Below the pieces are notes generated by a model. That model did no database searches, had not been told where the DNA came from, and saw only the letters and a list, made by a program, of their open reading frames with translations. The position numbers and the translations under genes are program-made. From assembly GCA_023447635.1 (NCBI GenBank), contig JAEXNA010000027.1:1-64000 (forward strand): a stretch of DNA of 64,000 bases, given 5' to 3'. This document shows positions 35,589 to 44,016 of this stretch, in pieces; the stretch's first letter is position 1; each line of letters opens with the position of its first letter. Origin of the DNA: Vulcanimicrobiota bacterium. Lineage in GTDB: Bacteria > Vulcanimicrobiota > Xenobia > Xenobiales > JADMJV01.

Positions 35589-37652
35589 ATGCCTAGTATT
35601 CTCGACAACATGAAAGCCATCCTGGGGGGGATGTCGGTCACCTGGAAGCACTTCCAGGAAGAGCCGGTGACCTTGAACTACCCTATGGTTCGCGACGAGA
35701 ACATCCCCGCGAACTCGCGCGGGATGCTGCGCATGGTAGATTTCCATTCCGAAGATTCGATCAAGAACAAGAGCGACTGGTACGACGGCGCCCGCTGGGC
35801 TCCGTGCACCACGGGCTGTCCGGCCCATACCGACGCCCGCGGCTACGTCTCGCTGGCGGGCGAGGGGAACTGGCGCGCCGGTCTTGACATGCTGCGCCGC
35901 ACCTACCCGTTCGTGGCCACTCTGGGGCGCGTTTGTCCGGCCCCGTGCGAGAAAAGCTGTTCGCGCGGCTTCACCGGCCCCGAACCGATCGCTATCCGCA
36001 AGCTCAAGCGCACCTATTCCGACTGGGAAGAGTCGCTACCGATCGAGGATCAGTTCTCCTATGAAGAGTACTGCTGCAGCCAACCGCTGAACGGCAAGAA
36101 GGTAGCTATCGTGGGCGGCGGGCCCGCTGGCTATCAGAGCGCCATGCTGCTGCGCGCCTGGGGCTTCCAGTGCACGATTTTTGAAGCCCGCGATATCCCC
36201 GGCGGCTTCTTGACTCTGGGCATTCCCAAGTACCGTCTTCCCCGCGACGTGGTGAATCGCGAGATGGAGAGGATCCACTCGCTGGACGGCATCAGCCTGG
36301 TGCTGTCCACTGAAATCGGGGTCGATGTCCCGTTCGCCGACCTGCAGCGCGATTACGACGAGGTAGTCATCGCGGCCGGCGCCTGGAAGCCGTACCACCT
36401 GGGACTGCCGGACGAGGAGAAGCCGTTTGTCTACTATGGCGAGGACTTCCTGGAAGAGCAGATCCGCGGCCGCCTGACTGAGGTGCCGTCCAAGGTGGTG
36501 GTGGTTGGAGGCGGAAACACCGGCTTCGACTGCGCTCGTACCTGTCGTCGCCTGGGCGCCGAGGTCACCATGATCTATCGCCGTACGCGCAACGAGATGC
36601 CGTCGGAGGAAGAAGAGATCGAAGACGGCGAGGAAGAGGGCGTGCACCTGGTGTGGCTGACCTCGCCCAACCGGATCGTCATCGAGGACGGCCAGTTGAA
36701 GGGTCTCGAGGTGATCAAGAACCGTCTCGGCGCCAAGGACCGCTCGGGTCGTCGCAGCCCGGTTCCGATCAAGGGCAGTGAAGAGATTTTAGAGTGCGGG
36801 ATGATCATTACCGCGCTCGGCCGCATGGTCGACATCCCCTGGCTTCCGGCCGAGGTCAAGGTCGACCGTAACGGCACGGTGCGGGTCGACGAAAAGGGCG
36901 AAACCACCTTGCCTGGCGTGTGGGCCTGCGGCGACGTGGTGCGGGTGGCGACCATCATCGAAGCGATCGGGATGGCCGATAAGGCCTGTATCGGAATCGC
37001 CAAGAAGCACGGCGTGCTGCCCGACGAACTGCCTTTCCTCTACAACTACGAGCGCAAGGACGGCGAGTATCTGGCGGTCATTCCGTTCGAGGACGGCAAG
37101 GCGCCCGGCCTTGACGCCCCGCAGGTGCAGCGCCGCAAAGGGTTGGGCGAGGTCGAAGGGCCTCCCGTGGCGGCCTTCACCGACCCGACCCCGTGGAAAC
37201 GCCAGGCCAAGCAGAAGCCGTTCCGCAACATGAACCTGCAGGTGCCGATGCCCAAGATTCCGGGCGAGGTGCGTATCCAGACTTTTGACGAGCACGACCT
37301 GGGCTTCACCCTGGAGATGGCTCAACAGGAAGGGCGGCGCTGCTACGGCTGCGCGGCCGAGATGTGCGTGGGCTGCGGCGTTTGCGTCGACGCCTGCCCC
37401 GACTCTTGTATCCATCTCGAGTCGCCCAAGAACGAGGAAGAATGGGAATATCCCGCCGTCTACTCGATCGACCTGGCGCGCTGCTGCTACTGCGGTCTGT
37501 GCACCGAAGCCTGTCCCACCGACTCGCTGGTCTGGACCTCGAACTTCGAGATGAGCCTGCAGGAGAAGCAGAACTCGTTCCTGACCAAAGACCGGATGAA
37601 CCTGAACCTGGTCCGCAGCGAGCGCAGCAAGAAGGAAGGCGCTCCCGCCTAG
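35589..37652 (+). CDS. Chimeric NuoI-like ferredoxin / GltD-like NAD(P)H flavoprotein
   Basis: A 687-residue iron-sulfur flavoprotein. Residues 12-50 (GMSVTWKHF, PVTLNYP) resemble the N-terminal membrane-facing segment of complex I subunit NuoI. A GltD-like module then follows: cluster-binding Cys73, 77, 116, 120 and 124, an FAD Rossmann motif VAIVGGGPAGYQSA (172-185), an NAD(P) motif VVVVGGGNTGFDCA with a following RR, and the FAD-closing ACGDV. The C-terminus (about 583-687) has two CxxCxxC-CP ferredoxin motifs ending in the NuoI-like LCTEACPTDSLV and a NuoI-like tail. The layout suggests electron transfer from NAD(P)H through FAD to a NuoI-type ferredoxin. The ATG has AAAGGAA upstream. No other nuo genes lie in the window. 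Confidence 0.88.
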   Translation: MPSILDNMKAILGGMSVTWKHFQEEPVTLNYPMVRDENIPANSRGMLRMVDFHSEDSIKNKSDWYDGARWAPCTTGCPAHTDARGYVSLAGEGNWRAGLDMLRRTYPFVATLGRVCPAPCEKSCSRGFTGPEPIAIRKLKRTYSDWEESLPIEDQFSYEEYCCSQPLNGKKVAIVGGGPAGYQSAMLLRAWGFQCTIFEARDIPGGFLTLGIPKYRLPRDVVNREMERIHSLDGISLVLSTEIGVDVPFADLQRDYDEVVIAAGAWKPYHLGLPDEEKPFVYYGEDFLEEQIRGRLTEVPSKVVVVGGGNTGFDCARTCRRLGAEVTMIYRRTRNEMPSEEEEIEDGEEEGVHLVWLTSPNRIVIEDGQLKGLEVIKNRLGAKDRSGRRSPVPIKGSEEILECGMIITALGRMVDIPWLPAEVKVDRNGTVRVDEKGETTLPGVWACGDVVRVATIIEAIGMADKACIGIAKKHGVLPDELPFLYNYERKDGEYLAVIPFEDGKAPGLDAPQVQRRKGLGEVEGPPVAAFTDPTPWKRQAKQKPFRNMNLQVPMPKIPGEVRIQTFDEHDLGFTLEMAQQEGRRCYGCAAEMCVGCGVCVDACPDSCIHLESPKNEEEWEYPAVYSIDLARCCYCGLCTEACPTDSLVWTSNFEMSLQEKQNSFLTKDRMNLNLVRSERSKKEGAPA

Positions 37653-37700
37653 GGGCCCATAGGCGGACGGGCGAGCTTTCCAGCGGCGTCGGCCGTGCAA

Positions 37701-37720
37701 AAGGTCCCACGTGGGACCTT
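37701..37720. repeat. parS-like palindrome, 20-bp copy between convergent genes
   Basis: AAGGTCCCACGTGGGACCTT is a perfect 20-bp palindrome, the longest of the four copies of GTCCCACGTGGGAC in the window. It lies between the convergent flavoprotein and Ser/Thr kinase genes. It has no T-run, so it does not look like a terminator. Confidence 0.65.
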
Positions 37721-37748
37721 CAGGCTCGTCGTCGGACGGCCGGGACCG

Positions 37749-39002
37749 CTAGGGTTTGCCCTGGCTCCAGCGCTGGCGAACTTCGTCGACGCTGGGAGGC
37801 CGTAAGGCCGGGTCGGTGTGCAGGAGGTCGGTGACCAGCGCGTTCCACTCGACCGGAACCTCGGGGCGAAGGTCGCTGGCTTGAACCTGCAGCCCGGCGT
37901 TGTGTAGCTTCAGCAGTTCGTAGCGGTTCAGCGCTGCCCAGGTGCGTCGCCCGGTCAGCAGTTCGTAGATGATCAGCCCGACCGTGTACAGGTCCGAGCG
38001 GAAGTCGAGTTTGTCCGAGCGGTTCTGCTCGGGCGAAGAGTAGATCGGTGTGCCCAGCATAGCGCCCGACACCGTGACCAGGAGCGCGTCGTCGGCCCGC
38101 GCCACGCCGAAGTCAAGGATCTTCAGAACTTCGCGCCCAGTGGCCCGGTCCAGGAACAGGTTCTCGGGCTTGAGGTCGCGGTGCAAGATCCCCTGACCGT
38201 GCGCGGCCTGCAGACCTTCGAGCATCTGCCGCACCAGACTATCGACCTCCCCCAGGGGAAGTCCGTTGGGCGCCTCGTCGAGACGGTCTTGCAAGGTCTG
38301 CCCGACCAGCATCTCCTGGGCCAGATAGGCGGGTCGCCCTTCCGACTTTTCCGCGTAAAAGTCGAAGCCTTTCACGATGTGCGGAGAGTTCAGAGTGCTG
38401 GCGATGATGCACTCGCGCTGGAACCGCTCGTCCACCGTCTTGGGGATCTTCACCGCGAAATCGCGACCGTGCTGGTCCTGCCCCTGATAGACGTGAGCCA
38501 TGCCGCCTTCGCCTAACAGTTTGATAATGCTGTAGCCGGCGATCTTCTTGGGGATTCCGGTGCCGCTTTCGGCCACCCGCGCGCGATGCTCGACTTCGGC
38601 CAGGGCCTTGGCGGCGCGTCGTCGGAACAGCACGAAACCAAACAGCGCCAGCCCCGCGCCGCCTCCGATAAAGAGCGACAGGCGTCGCCAGGAGGGAACT
38701 TTCTCCATGCGTACGGTGATGTTGGAGGGGCCGGTGCAGCCCTGCTGCTCACCCGTCCAGTCGGCCCACCAGTTGCCCTTGCCGATCACTCGAATATCCA
38801 CCCGCTGGCCAGGCTTGGCATCGAACACGGCGGGAACTCGTTCGCTGATCTGCTGAAACTCGTCGGACTCGCCCTGAACGCGAGCATATACGACGCCAGC
38901 GTGAGAGGCGTTGACCTGAATGGGATACGTCTGCGCGTGGGCCGGCGACAGGGCCAACCCCGCTACCAGTGAGATAAGGCAACGACGGATCATTGAAGGC
39001 AT
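37749..39002 (-). CDS. Membrane Ser/Thr protein kinase with N-terminal signal peptide and C-terminal kinase domain
   Basis: A 417-residue Hanks-type kinase with unusual order. A signal peptide (residues 1-23, cleavage after AHA) leads to an extracytoplasmic domain of about 80 residues with strand-rich character (QVNASHAGVVYARV, DIRVIGKG). A single TM helix spans 108-126, and the kinase occupies about 155-417. Catalytic elements are intact: glycine loop LGEGGMAHVY, Lys185, HRD 274-276, Asn281, DFG 297-299 and the APE-like SPE. The usual PknB type has the kinase N-terminal and the sensor C-terminal; this one is reversed. It could phosphorylate FHA partners such as the 31442 product. An ATG at 38993 is an alternative start. 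Confidence 0.9.
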   Translation of the reverse strand: MPSMIRRCLISLVAGLALSPAHAQTYPIQVNASHAGVVYARVQGESDEFQQISERVPAVFDAKPGQRVDIRVIGKGNWWADWTGEQQGCTGPSNITVRMEKVPSWRRLSLFIGGGAGLALFGFVLFRRRAAKALAEVEHRARVAESGTGIPKKIAGYSIIKLLGEGGMAHVYQGQDQHGRDFAVKIPKTVDERFQRECIIASTLNSPHIVKGFDFYAEKSEGRPAYLAQEMLVGQTLQDRLDEAPNGLPLGEVDSLVRQMLEGLQAAHGQGILHRDLKPENLFLDRATGREVLKILDFGVARADDALLVTVSGAMLGTPIYSSPEQNRSDKLDFRSDLYTVGLIIYELLTGRRTWAALNRYELLKLHNAGLQVQASDLRPEVPVEWNALVTDLLHTDPALRPPSVDEVRQRWSQGKP

Positions 39003-39060
39003 ACGGTTCGACGGCCCACGGCCCTGAGGCCTGCCGCTGACAGCCCGAATCTCGAGCGAA

Positions 39061-39549
39061 CTACCTGGCCTGCCAGACGTCGACTTGAACGATCATGCCC
39101 GCTTTGACCCGGAAACCCAACCCCTTCGAAGAGTAGGCGTAGTAGGTCTCGCGGGGCTGGCTCTTGGCCACCTTCAGGTCGCGGGCGACGTAGTTGCGCC
39201 CCAGCGTGGGCTCGACCACAGTCCAAGCCACGCCCACGCCAGCGCCCGAGAACGGGGTCCATTTGACGGGACCGCCCTTGGTCTTGACGGTGGGCTTGTT
39301 CAGCGTGATCATGACGGCCTTGTTCGAGGCGTACTGGACCAGCACCTCATCCCCGCCGTAGCGAACGTACGCTGGGTTTTGCGGCGACCCGATGTACTCG
39401 GTCGGCGTCAACTGAGTGGCGATCTGAGCCGGGCTAGCGTTGAGCGTCAGAGGTCCAACACCCTTTCCAGGATCCACCGTCCAGCCCTGGGCCAGTGCCG
39501 CCGTGGCCAACATAGTCACGGAGAGCAGCAGCGTCTTTACCCGATTCAT
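39061..39549 (-). CDS. Unknown secreted protein
   Basis: A 162-residue protein with a clear signal peptide (MNRVKTLLLSVTMLATAALA, cleavage before QGW). The mature part is strand-rich, starts with TVDPGKGVGPLTLNASPAQI, and contains repeated Gly-Val-Gly and Lys-Thr segments. It has the general look of small periplasmic beta proteins that sense or bind ligands through a GxGPxxLxxS-type motif. I do not recognise a named family. The ATG has a strong GGAGG 7 nt upstream. It lies 58 bp ahead of the Ser/Thr kinase gene on the same strand, so the two may be co-expressed and this protein could present a ligand to the kinase sensor domain; that is speculation. Confidence 0.75.
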   Translation of the reverse strand: MNRVKTLLLSVTMLATAALAQGWTVDPGKGVGPLTLNASPAQIATQLTPTEYIGSPQNPAYVRYGGDEVLVQYASNKAVMITLNKPTVKTKGGPVKWTPFSGAGVGVAWTVVEPTLGRNYVARDLKVAKSQPRETYYAYSSKGLGFRVKAGMIVQVDVWQAR

Positions 39550-39723
39550 CCAAGGACCTCCACTCGCCCCGGGGGCGAAACGTATTGGAGGCTTAACCTA
39601 CCCGAACAGCCAGGGTTTCTCCTCCAGTCGTTCCTCTGCCCCATCAAGGCCGCCGAAGGTGATGGCCCAAAGCGGCAAGAAGGCCAGCCTCAAATCCGAC
39701 CCGAACCGTTGAAGGAGCCCCTC

Positions 39724-40293
39724 ATGAAGCCAAGCCAGCACCCGCCCGACCCGATCTGGTCGTTTTCTGCGGTGGGCAAAGACCGCCCCGGCATCGTGGC
39801 CGCGCTGGCTAACGTGTTCTATCAACAGGGCTGCAATCTGCTGGACTCGAGCATGACCATCCTGGCCGACCAGTTCGCCGTCGTCATGCTTCTGGAAACC
39901 AGCCCGGCGACGAACCCCGAAGAGTTGCGCGGGGCGCTCGACAGCCTGGGTCAGGAGTGGGGCCTACAGGTCGCCGCCGGCCCGGTCGAGCATTCGCACC
40001 AGCCGGGCGAGGGGCAGGCCACGGGAGAGCCTCAACTGGTGTCCGTGTACGGGGCTGACCAGACGGGCATCACCTGGAAAGTCTCTGAGCTGATCGCGCG
40101 CCATCGTTGGAACGTGACCGACCTGTCCACCAAGCAGATCGCGGGCTCCGCCCCGGTCTACATCCTGCTCCTCGAAATCGTGCCGACGCAGGGCAGCGCG
40201 CCTTTGGCCGACCTGAAATCGGACCTTCAGAAGCTGGGCAGCGAGTTGGGATGCTCGGTCACCCTCAAGGATGTCGAGAGCGCGAACCTGTAA
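39724..40293 (+). CDS. Tandem ACT-domain protein, GcvR-like
   Basis: A 189-residue protein of two ACT domains. The first (about 10-85) starts WSFSAVGKDRPGIVAALANVFYQQGCNLLDSSMTIL; the second (about 103-180) starts VSVYGADQTGITWKVSELIARHRWNVTDLSTKQI. Both have the DRxGIV or DQTGIT turn that binds amino acids at the dimer interface. This layout matches GcvR-type regulators of glycine cleavage and related YkkB-like proteins. Direct DNA binding is not expected. The ATG at 39724 has AAGGAG about 8 nt upstream; upstream extension of the frame is unsupported because it runs antisense through the secreted-protein gene. Two bp before def. Confidence 0.85.
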   Translation: MKPSQHPPDPIWSFSAVGKDRPGIVAALANVFYQQGCNLLDSSMTILADQFAVVMLLETSPATNPEELRGALDSLGQEWGLQVAAGPVEHSHQPGEGQATGEPQLVSVYGADQTGITWKVSELIARHRWNVTDLSTKQIAGSAPVYILLLEIVPTQGSAPLADLKSDLQKLGSELGCSVTLKDVESANL

Positions 40294-40295
40294 CC

Positions 40296-40820
40296 ATGGC
40301 GGTCCGTGACATCGTACTGTTTCCCCACCCTGTCCTGAAGGCGGTCTGCGACCCGGTCGTCCCCGGCGACCCGGAACTGCCCGGGCTGGTTCAGGACCTG
40401 ATCGACACCGTGGCGGCCAGCCCCGGCGTCGGCGTTGCCGCGCCCCAGATCGGGGTGGCTAAGCGGGTCATCGTGGTCGACGTCAGTCCCAAGCCGGGCA
40501 ACGGCCTGATCGTGCTGATCAATCCCGAGGTGGTCAGCGGCAGCAACCCCAAAACCGGCCGAGAGGGTTGCCTCTCGGTCCCCGACTTCACGGCCAACGT
40601 TCGGCGCCCTCAGGAGATCGTGATTCGCGGAACCGATCCGCAGGGGCGAGCCGTGGTCTTGCACAGCGAGGGGCTCGAAGCGGTTTGTCTGCAACACGAG
40701 GTCGACCACCTGGACGGAATCCTGTTCCTGGACCGGGTGGCCAGCCTGAAGAAAGACGTCTTTCGACGTAAGGGTTTCGAGCCGCGCTTCGAAGCTCAAG
40801 ATTATCCCACAATCAGTTGA
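40296..40820 (+). CDS. def: Peptide deformylase
   Basis: A 174-residue metalloenzyme that removes the N-formyl group from nascent proteins. All three signature motifs are intact: GVGVAAPQIG (44-53), EGCLSVP (90-96, metal ligand Cys92) and QHEVDHLDG (133-141, ligands His134 and His138, catalytic Glu135). The length is close to the E. coli enzyme at 169. The ATG start lies 2 bp after the ACT-domain gene stop, so the two are almost certainly co-transcribed with the membrane protein that follows after 10 bp. No methionyl-tRNA formyltransferase gene, a frequent neighbour, is in the window. Confidence 0.96.
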   Translation: MAVRDIVLFPHPVLKAVCDPVVPGDPELPGLVQDLIDTVAASPGVGVAAPQIGVAKRVIVVDVSPKPGNGLIVLINPEVVSGSNPKTGREGCLSVPDFTANVRRPQEIVIRGTDPQGRAVVLHSEGLEAVCLQHEVDHLDGILFLDRVASLKKDVFRRKGFEPRFEAQDYPTIS

Positions 40821-40830
40821 GGAGCCGGCG

Positions 40831-41535
40831 ATGAAGAAAGTCTATACCCTGGGCCTGGCGGTCCTGATTCTCGAGTTCTGGGCCTATACGGTGTTCCGTG
40901 GTCATCCGCTGGTCCGTCCCGAATGGTTCGGAACCCTACTCCTGATCATCCAGCTTCTGATGTCGGTGGGAGGGATCTACGCGGCCCGCTGGCTGCTGCG
41001 ACGCTCGCCTATCGCCTGGTTAGAGGGCCCGCAGCGCGACTGGACCAAGCTCTGGCTCTGGTGCGGCCCGTTGGGAGGACTGCTCCTGGTGGTGGCCTGT
41101 TTGTTGGGCAAAGTCGCCGTCGCGGCCAGCGGCACGCTGCTTCCGGGACTGGTCATCGCCGCCCACATCGCCGCGGGCGCGGTGGTCTGGACCGTAGCTT
41201 TACCCTGGGCCGTGTCAGATCTGCTCTCGGACGAAACGACCGGGTTCCGCGAACGACTGCTGATGCAGTTGGGGATCGCGGCTCACGTGATCGGATTTGC
41301 GGTCTACCTGGGTTTCTTCCCCGGGCGTGACGTTTCGCCGCTGAGCCTGGTCGGCGCGGTGTTCGTTTTCGGCTTCAACCTCTACTATATCATGCTGGTA
41401 GCGGTTTCTTGGTCATTCCTGTTTCGCTTCTGGAGGCCCGCAGCCATCGACCCGCTGGAGATCGAAGCCAACTTCGATCTCCCCGAGCAGGTGAGCGAAC
41501 TCGATAGCCCCGGCGCCTTGGACGGGGAAGCGTAG
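40831..41535 (+). CDS. Unknown multi-pass membrane protein
   Basis: A 234-residue integral membrane protein with about six hydrophobic segments: near residues 5-22, 36-54, 75-95, 103-130, 148-165 and 172-196. It ends in an acidic cytoplasmic-type tail of 35 residues (DPLEIEANFDLPEQVSELD). I do not recognise the family; no transport or catalytic motif stands out. The ATG has GAGGAG at a normal distance. It follows def by 10 bp and is convergent with nadC. Confidence 0.78.
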   Translation: MKKVYTLGLAVLILEFWAYTVFRGHPLVRPEWFGTLLLIIQLLMSVGGIYAARWLLRRSPIAWLEGPQRDWTKLWLWCGPLGGLLLVVACLLGKVAVAASGTLLPGLVIAAHIAAGAVVWTVALPWAVSDLLSDETTGFRERLLMQLGIAAHVIGFAVYLGFFPGRDVSPLSLVGAVFVFGFNLYYIMLVAVSWSFLFRFWRPAAIDPLEIEANFDLPEQVSELDSPGALDGEA

Positions 41536-41578
41536 CCCTCTCGACTCGACGCCTCGCCTCCTCGACCCTCTGCGGGCC

Positions 41579-42463
41579 CTAGCCAGGGAAAAAGTCCAGA
41601 CCGATGTCCACCGGAATCACCGTATGGGTCAGCGCTCCCATCGAGATAAAGTCGACTCCCGTTCCGGCGATGGTGCGCAAGTTGTCGCCGCGAATCCCGC
41701 CCGAAGCCTCGGTCAGGATCGTGCGAGGGTGAGAACGCACCAGGGCCACCGCCTCGCGCAGCGTGTCCAAATCCATGTTGTCGAGCAAGATCACGTTGGC
41801 GCCCACCATTCGAGGGTTGTCGGCCATCAGGTCGCGATCGGCCCGCAGCACTTCGCGAACCTGATCGATGGTATCGCATTCGATCTCGACCACCAACATG
41901 TGCCCGGCGGTGTCGCGGGCTCGGCGCAGGACAGCGTCGATCCCGCCGCCGATGACCAGGTGGTTATCCTTGATCATGATGGCGTCGTTCAGCCCGTAGC
42001 GATGGCGGGAACCGCCGCCCACGGTGACCGCGTACTTATCGAAGAAGCGCAAGCCCGGCAGGGTCTTTCGCGTGGGAAGCAGGCGGGTGTTGGTGCCTTC
42101 GAGTTGACGTACCAGATTGCGCGTCTGGGTGGCGATACCGAAGAGCCGGGAGAGCAGATTCAGGGCCGTCCGTTCGCCCGCCAGCAGCGCCGCCGTGGGC
42201 CCGGTTAGCAGCAGCAGGCTGGCACCCGCTTCAAAATCGGCCCCCTCCTCCATCTGCCGCTCGACCACACAGCGGGTGTCGAGTTCCTGGAAAAGCGCCT
42301 TGACGAAGCAAAGTCCGGCCACCGTGCCAGCTTCGCGAGCCACGAAAGCGGCGGCGGCGGTATGGCCGTCGAGCCCCAGCACCTTGCCCGAAACGTCGCC
42401 TTCGACTCCCAGGTCTTCCTTCAAAAAGTGACGCAGCGCGTCGCGGTATAAAAGTTCAAACAT
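41579..42463 (-). CDS. nadC: Nicotinate-nucleotide pyrophosphorylase (carboxylating), quinolinate phosphoribosyltransferase
   Basis: A 294-residue enzyme converting quinolinate and PRPP to nicotinate mononucleotide, third step of de novo NAD synthesis. Signature elements are all present: ERTALNLLSRLFGIAT, the PRPP/quinolinate-binding TRKTLPGLR, GGGSRHRYGLNDAIMIKDNH, EIECDT, EASGGI and the final VDFISMGALTH. Its length matches the hexameric or dimeric bacterial family (about 280-300). The ATG start has AGGAGA upstream. It is the last gene of nadA-nadB-nadC, 51 bp after nadB. Confidence 0.96.
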   Translation of the reverse strand: MFELLYRDALRHFLKEDLGVEGDVSGKVLGLDGHTAAAAFVAREAGTVAGLCFVKALFQELDTRCVVERQMEEGADFEAGASLLLLTGPTAALLAGERTALNLLSRLFGIATQTRNLVRQLEGTNTRLLPTRKTLPGLRFFDKYAVTVGGGSRHRYGLNDAIMIKDNHLVIGGGIDAVLRRARDTAGHMLVVEIECDTIDQVREVLRADRDLMADNPRMVGANVILLDNMDLDTLREAVALVRSHPRTILTEASGGIRGDNLRTIAGTGVDFISMGALTHTVIPVDIGLDFFPG

Positions 42464-42514
42464 ATCGTCTCCTAGAGGTCCTCTCGACCCCTCCTCATGT
42501 CTTGCTTTGAGAGC

Positions 42515-43927
42515 CTATACTACCTGAGCCAGACGCTCTTCGTCGCTCCGAAAATGAGCGCCCAGGCTGTCCCGTCGCTGCAAGGCCGCCTGGGCCACCA
42601 GCTGGGCCAGACGCACTTCGCCGACCGGCGCCTGCTCCTGCAGCCAGCCCAGGAAACACTGTATCTCGGAGGCCGTACGGACCACTCCGCAGGCGCCCTC
42701 GAAACGCTCTCGCAGTTCACCCAACAGGTTGGGAGCAGCCCAGGACAGCGGGGCCGGGGCAGAGCGCTCCAAGGAACCCGTCAGACGGACGCTGCCGCCC
42801 GCGTGGCGGCCGGCGCGGTGTCCGAACACCAGCCCCTCCAACAGGGAGTTCGAAGCCAGCCGGTTGGCCCCGTGCACTCCCACCGAAGCCACTTCACCAC
42901 AGGCGTAAAGTCCTGGGACACTGGTAGCGCCGTTCAGGTCGCTCACCACGCCGCCTATGGTGTAGTGAGCGGCTGGACGTACGGGGAGCCAGCCGGGATG
43001 CTGCGGAAACCGTTCGAGGTGCCCGAAGGCGCCGGGGAACCGTTCGGCCAGTCGGTCGACCGGGGTGAGGTCCAGATACACCTGGCCCGTCCGTCGCTGT
43101 TCGGCGATGGCTCGGGCCACTTCGTCGCGACCGCGAAGCTCGTCGAAAAACCGCTCCCCGCGATGATCGCGCAGCAGCGCTCCGGCGCCGCGTAGCGCCT
43201 CGGTCAGCAGCGGCAGCGGCCCCTCCCCCACCGACTCATCGGCCAGCGCGGTCGGATGGAACTGGACGAACTCGAGGTCGGCCACCGCCGCGCCGGCGTC
43301 GACCGCCAGCACGATGCCGTCGCCACGCACCTCTCGGCCGGTGGTCGTGGCGGAGTAAAGTCCGGCAAACCCTCCGCTGGCCAGCACCACCCGCGGACTG
43401 GCCAGCACCGTGCCGCTCTCCAGCAGAACCCCCTCGACCCCCTGGGGCCCGGTCAGCAGACGGTTGGCCCGCTGCTGGAGGAAAACTGTGCGAGGACGCT
43501 GTTCGGCTCGAGCCCAAAGATGGGCCGTCATGGCACGACCGGTGCGGTCCTGCTGATGAATCACCCGGGGCCGGGTGTGAGCCGCCTCCAACCCCATGAT
43601 GGGGTCTCCCATCTCGTCCCGATCGCACTCCATCCCGGCCGTCAGAAGCTCCAAAACCCGCTCCGGCCCTTCCTCGGTGAGCACCCTCACGGCCTCGCCG
43701 TCGGCCAGGAAGCGGGAAGCCCGCAGGGTATCTTCGGCGTGCTCGCGAGGAGAGTCGTCCCGGTGCAGCGCCACCGCCACTCCCCCCTGGGCTCTCCAGG
43801 AAGATCCGGTGGTGAGGGGAGTTCCGGGGCTGAGCACAGCCACCCGGAAGGCAGGTGGAGCCCCCAGCAGAGCGGACAGGCCGGCCACGCCGCTGCCCAC
43901 GATGATCAGGTCGTAAAAGTCTCTCAT
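42515..43927 (-). CDS. nadB: L-aspartate oxidase
   Basis: A 470-residue FAD enzyme that oxidises L-aspartate to iminoaspartate, which NadA condenses with dihydroxyacetone phosphate. The N-terminal Rossmann motif is DLIIVGSGVAGLSALL. The substrate-binding region SSWRAQGGVAVAL, the HPTAL segment, AAHYTIGGV and the flavin-contacting GANRLASNSLLEGLVFG are conserved relative to the succinate dehydrogenase/NadB family. The C-terminal helical domain is somewhat short compared with E. coli NadB (540). The ATG has a strong GGAGG about 9 nt upstream. Two copies of the 14-bp palindrome lie in the 89-bp gap to nadA. Confidence 0.94.
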   Translation of the reverse strand: MRDFYDLIIVGSGVAGLSALLGAPPAFRVAVLSPGTPLTTGSSWRAQGGVAVALHRDDSPREHAEDTLRASRFLADGEAVRVLTEEGPERVLELLTAGMECDRDEMGDPIMGLEAAHTRPRVIHQQDRTGRAMTAHLWARAEQRPRTVFLQQRANRLLTGPQGVEGVLLESGTVLASPRVVLASGGFAGLYSATTTGREVRGDGIVLAVDAGAAVADLEFVQFHPTALADESVGEGPLPLLTEALRGAGALLRDHRGERFFDELRGRDEVARAIAEQRRTGQVYLDLTPVDRLAERFPGAFGHLERFPQHPGWLPVRPAAHYTIGGVVSDLNGATSVPGLYACGEVASVGVHGANRLASNSLLEGLVFGHRAGRHAGGSVRLTGSLERSAPAPLSWAAPNLLGELRERFEGACGVVRTASEIQCFLGWLQEQAPVGEVRLAQLVAQAALQRRDSLGAHFRSDEERLAQVV

Positions 43928-43952
43928 GGCTTGTTACCTCCTCGAGGTGTTC

Positions 43953-43966
43953 GTCCCACGTGGGAC
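43953..43966. repeat. parS-like palindrome GTCCCACGTGGGAC, first copy between nadA and nadB
   Basis: A perfect 14-bp palindrome, extended on one side to 15 matching bases of the longer copies. It lies 26 bp before the nadB start on the operon mRNA, paired with another copy 34 bp away. Confidence 0.65.
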
Positions 43967-43986
43967 CGTCGTGGTCTTGGAAGAGA

Positions 43987-44004
43987 TGGTCCCACGTGGG
44001 ACCA
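43987..44004. repeat. parS-like palindrome, 18-bp, second copy between nadA and nadB
   Basis: TGGTCCCACGTGGGACCA is a perfect 18-bp palindrome with 34-bp start-to-start spacing from the copy at 43953, which places the two on roughly the same DNA face after about three turns. On the nad mRNA both could also form hairpins and affect processing. Confidence 0.65.
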
Positions 44005-44016
44005 GGTCTGGGGTCT

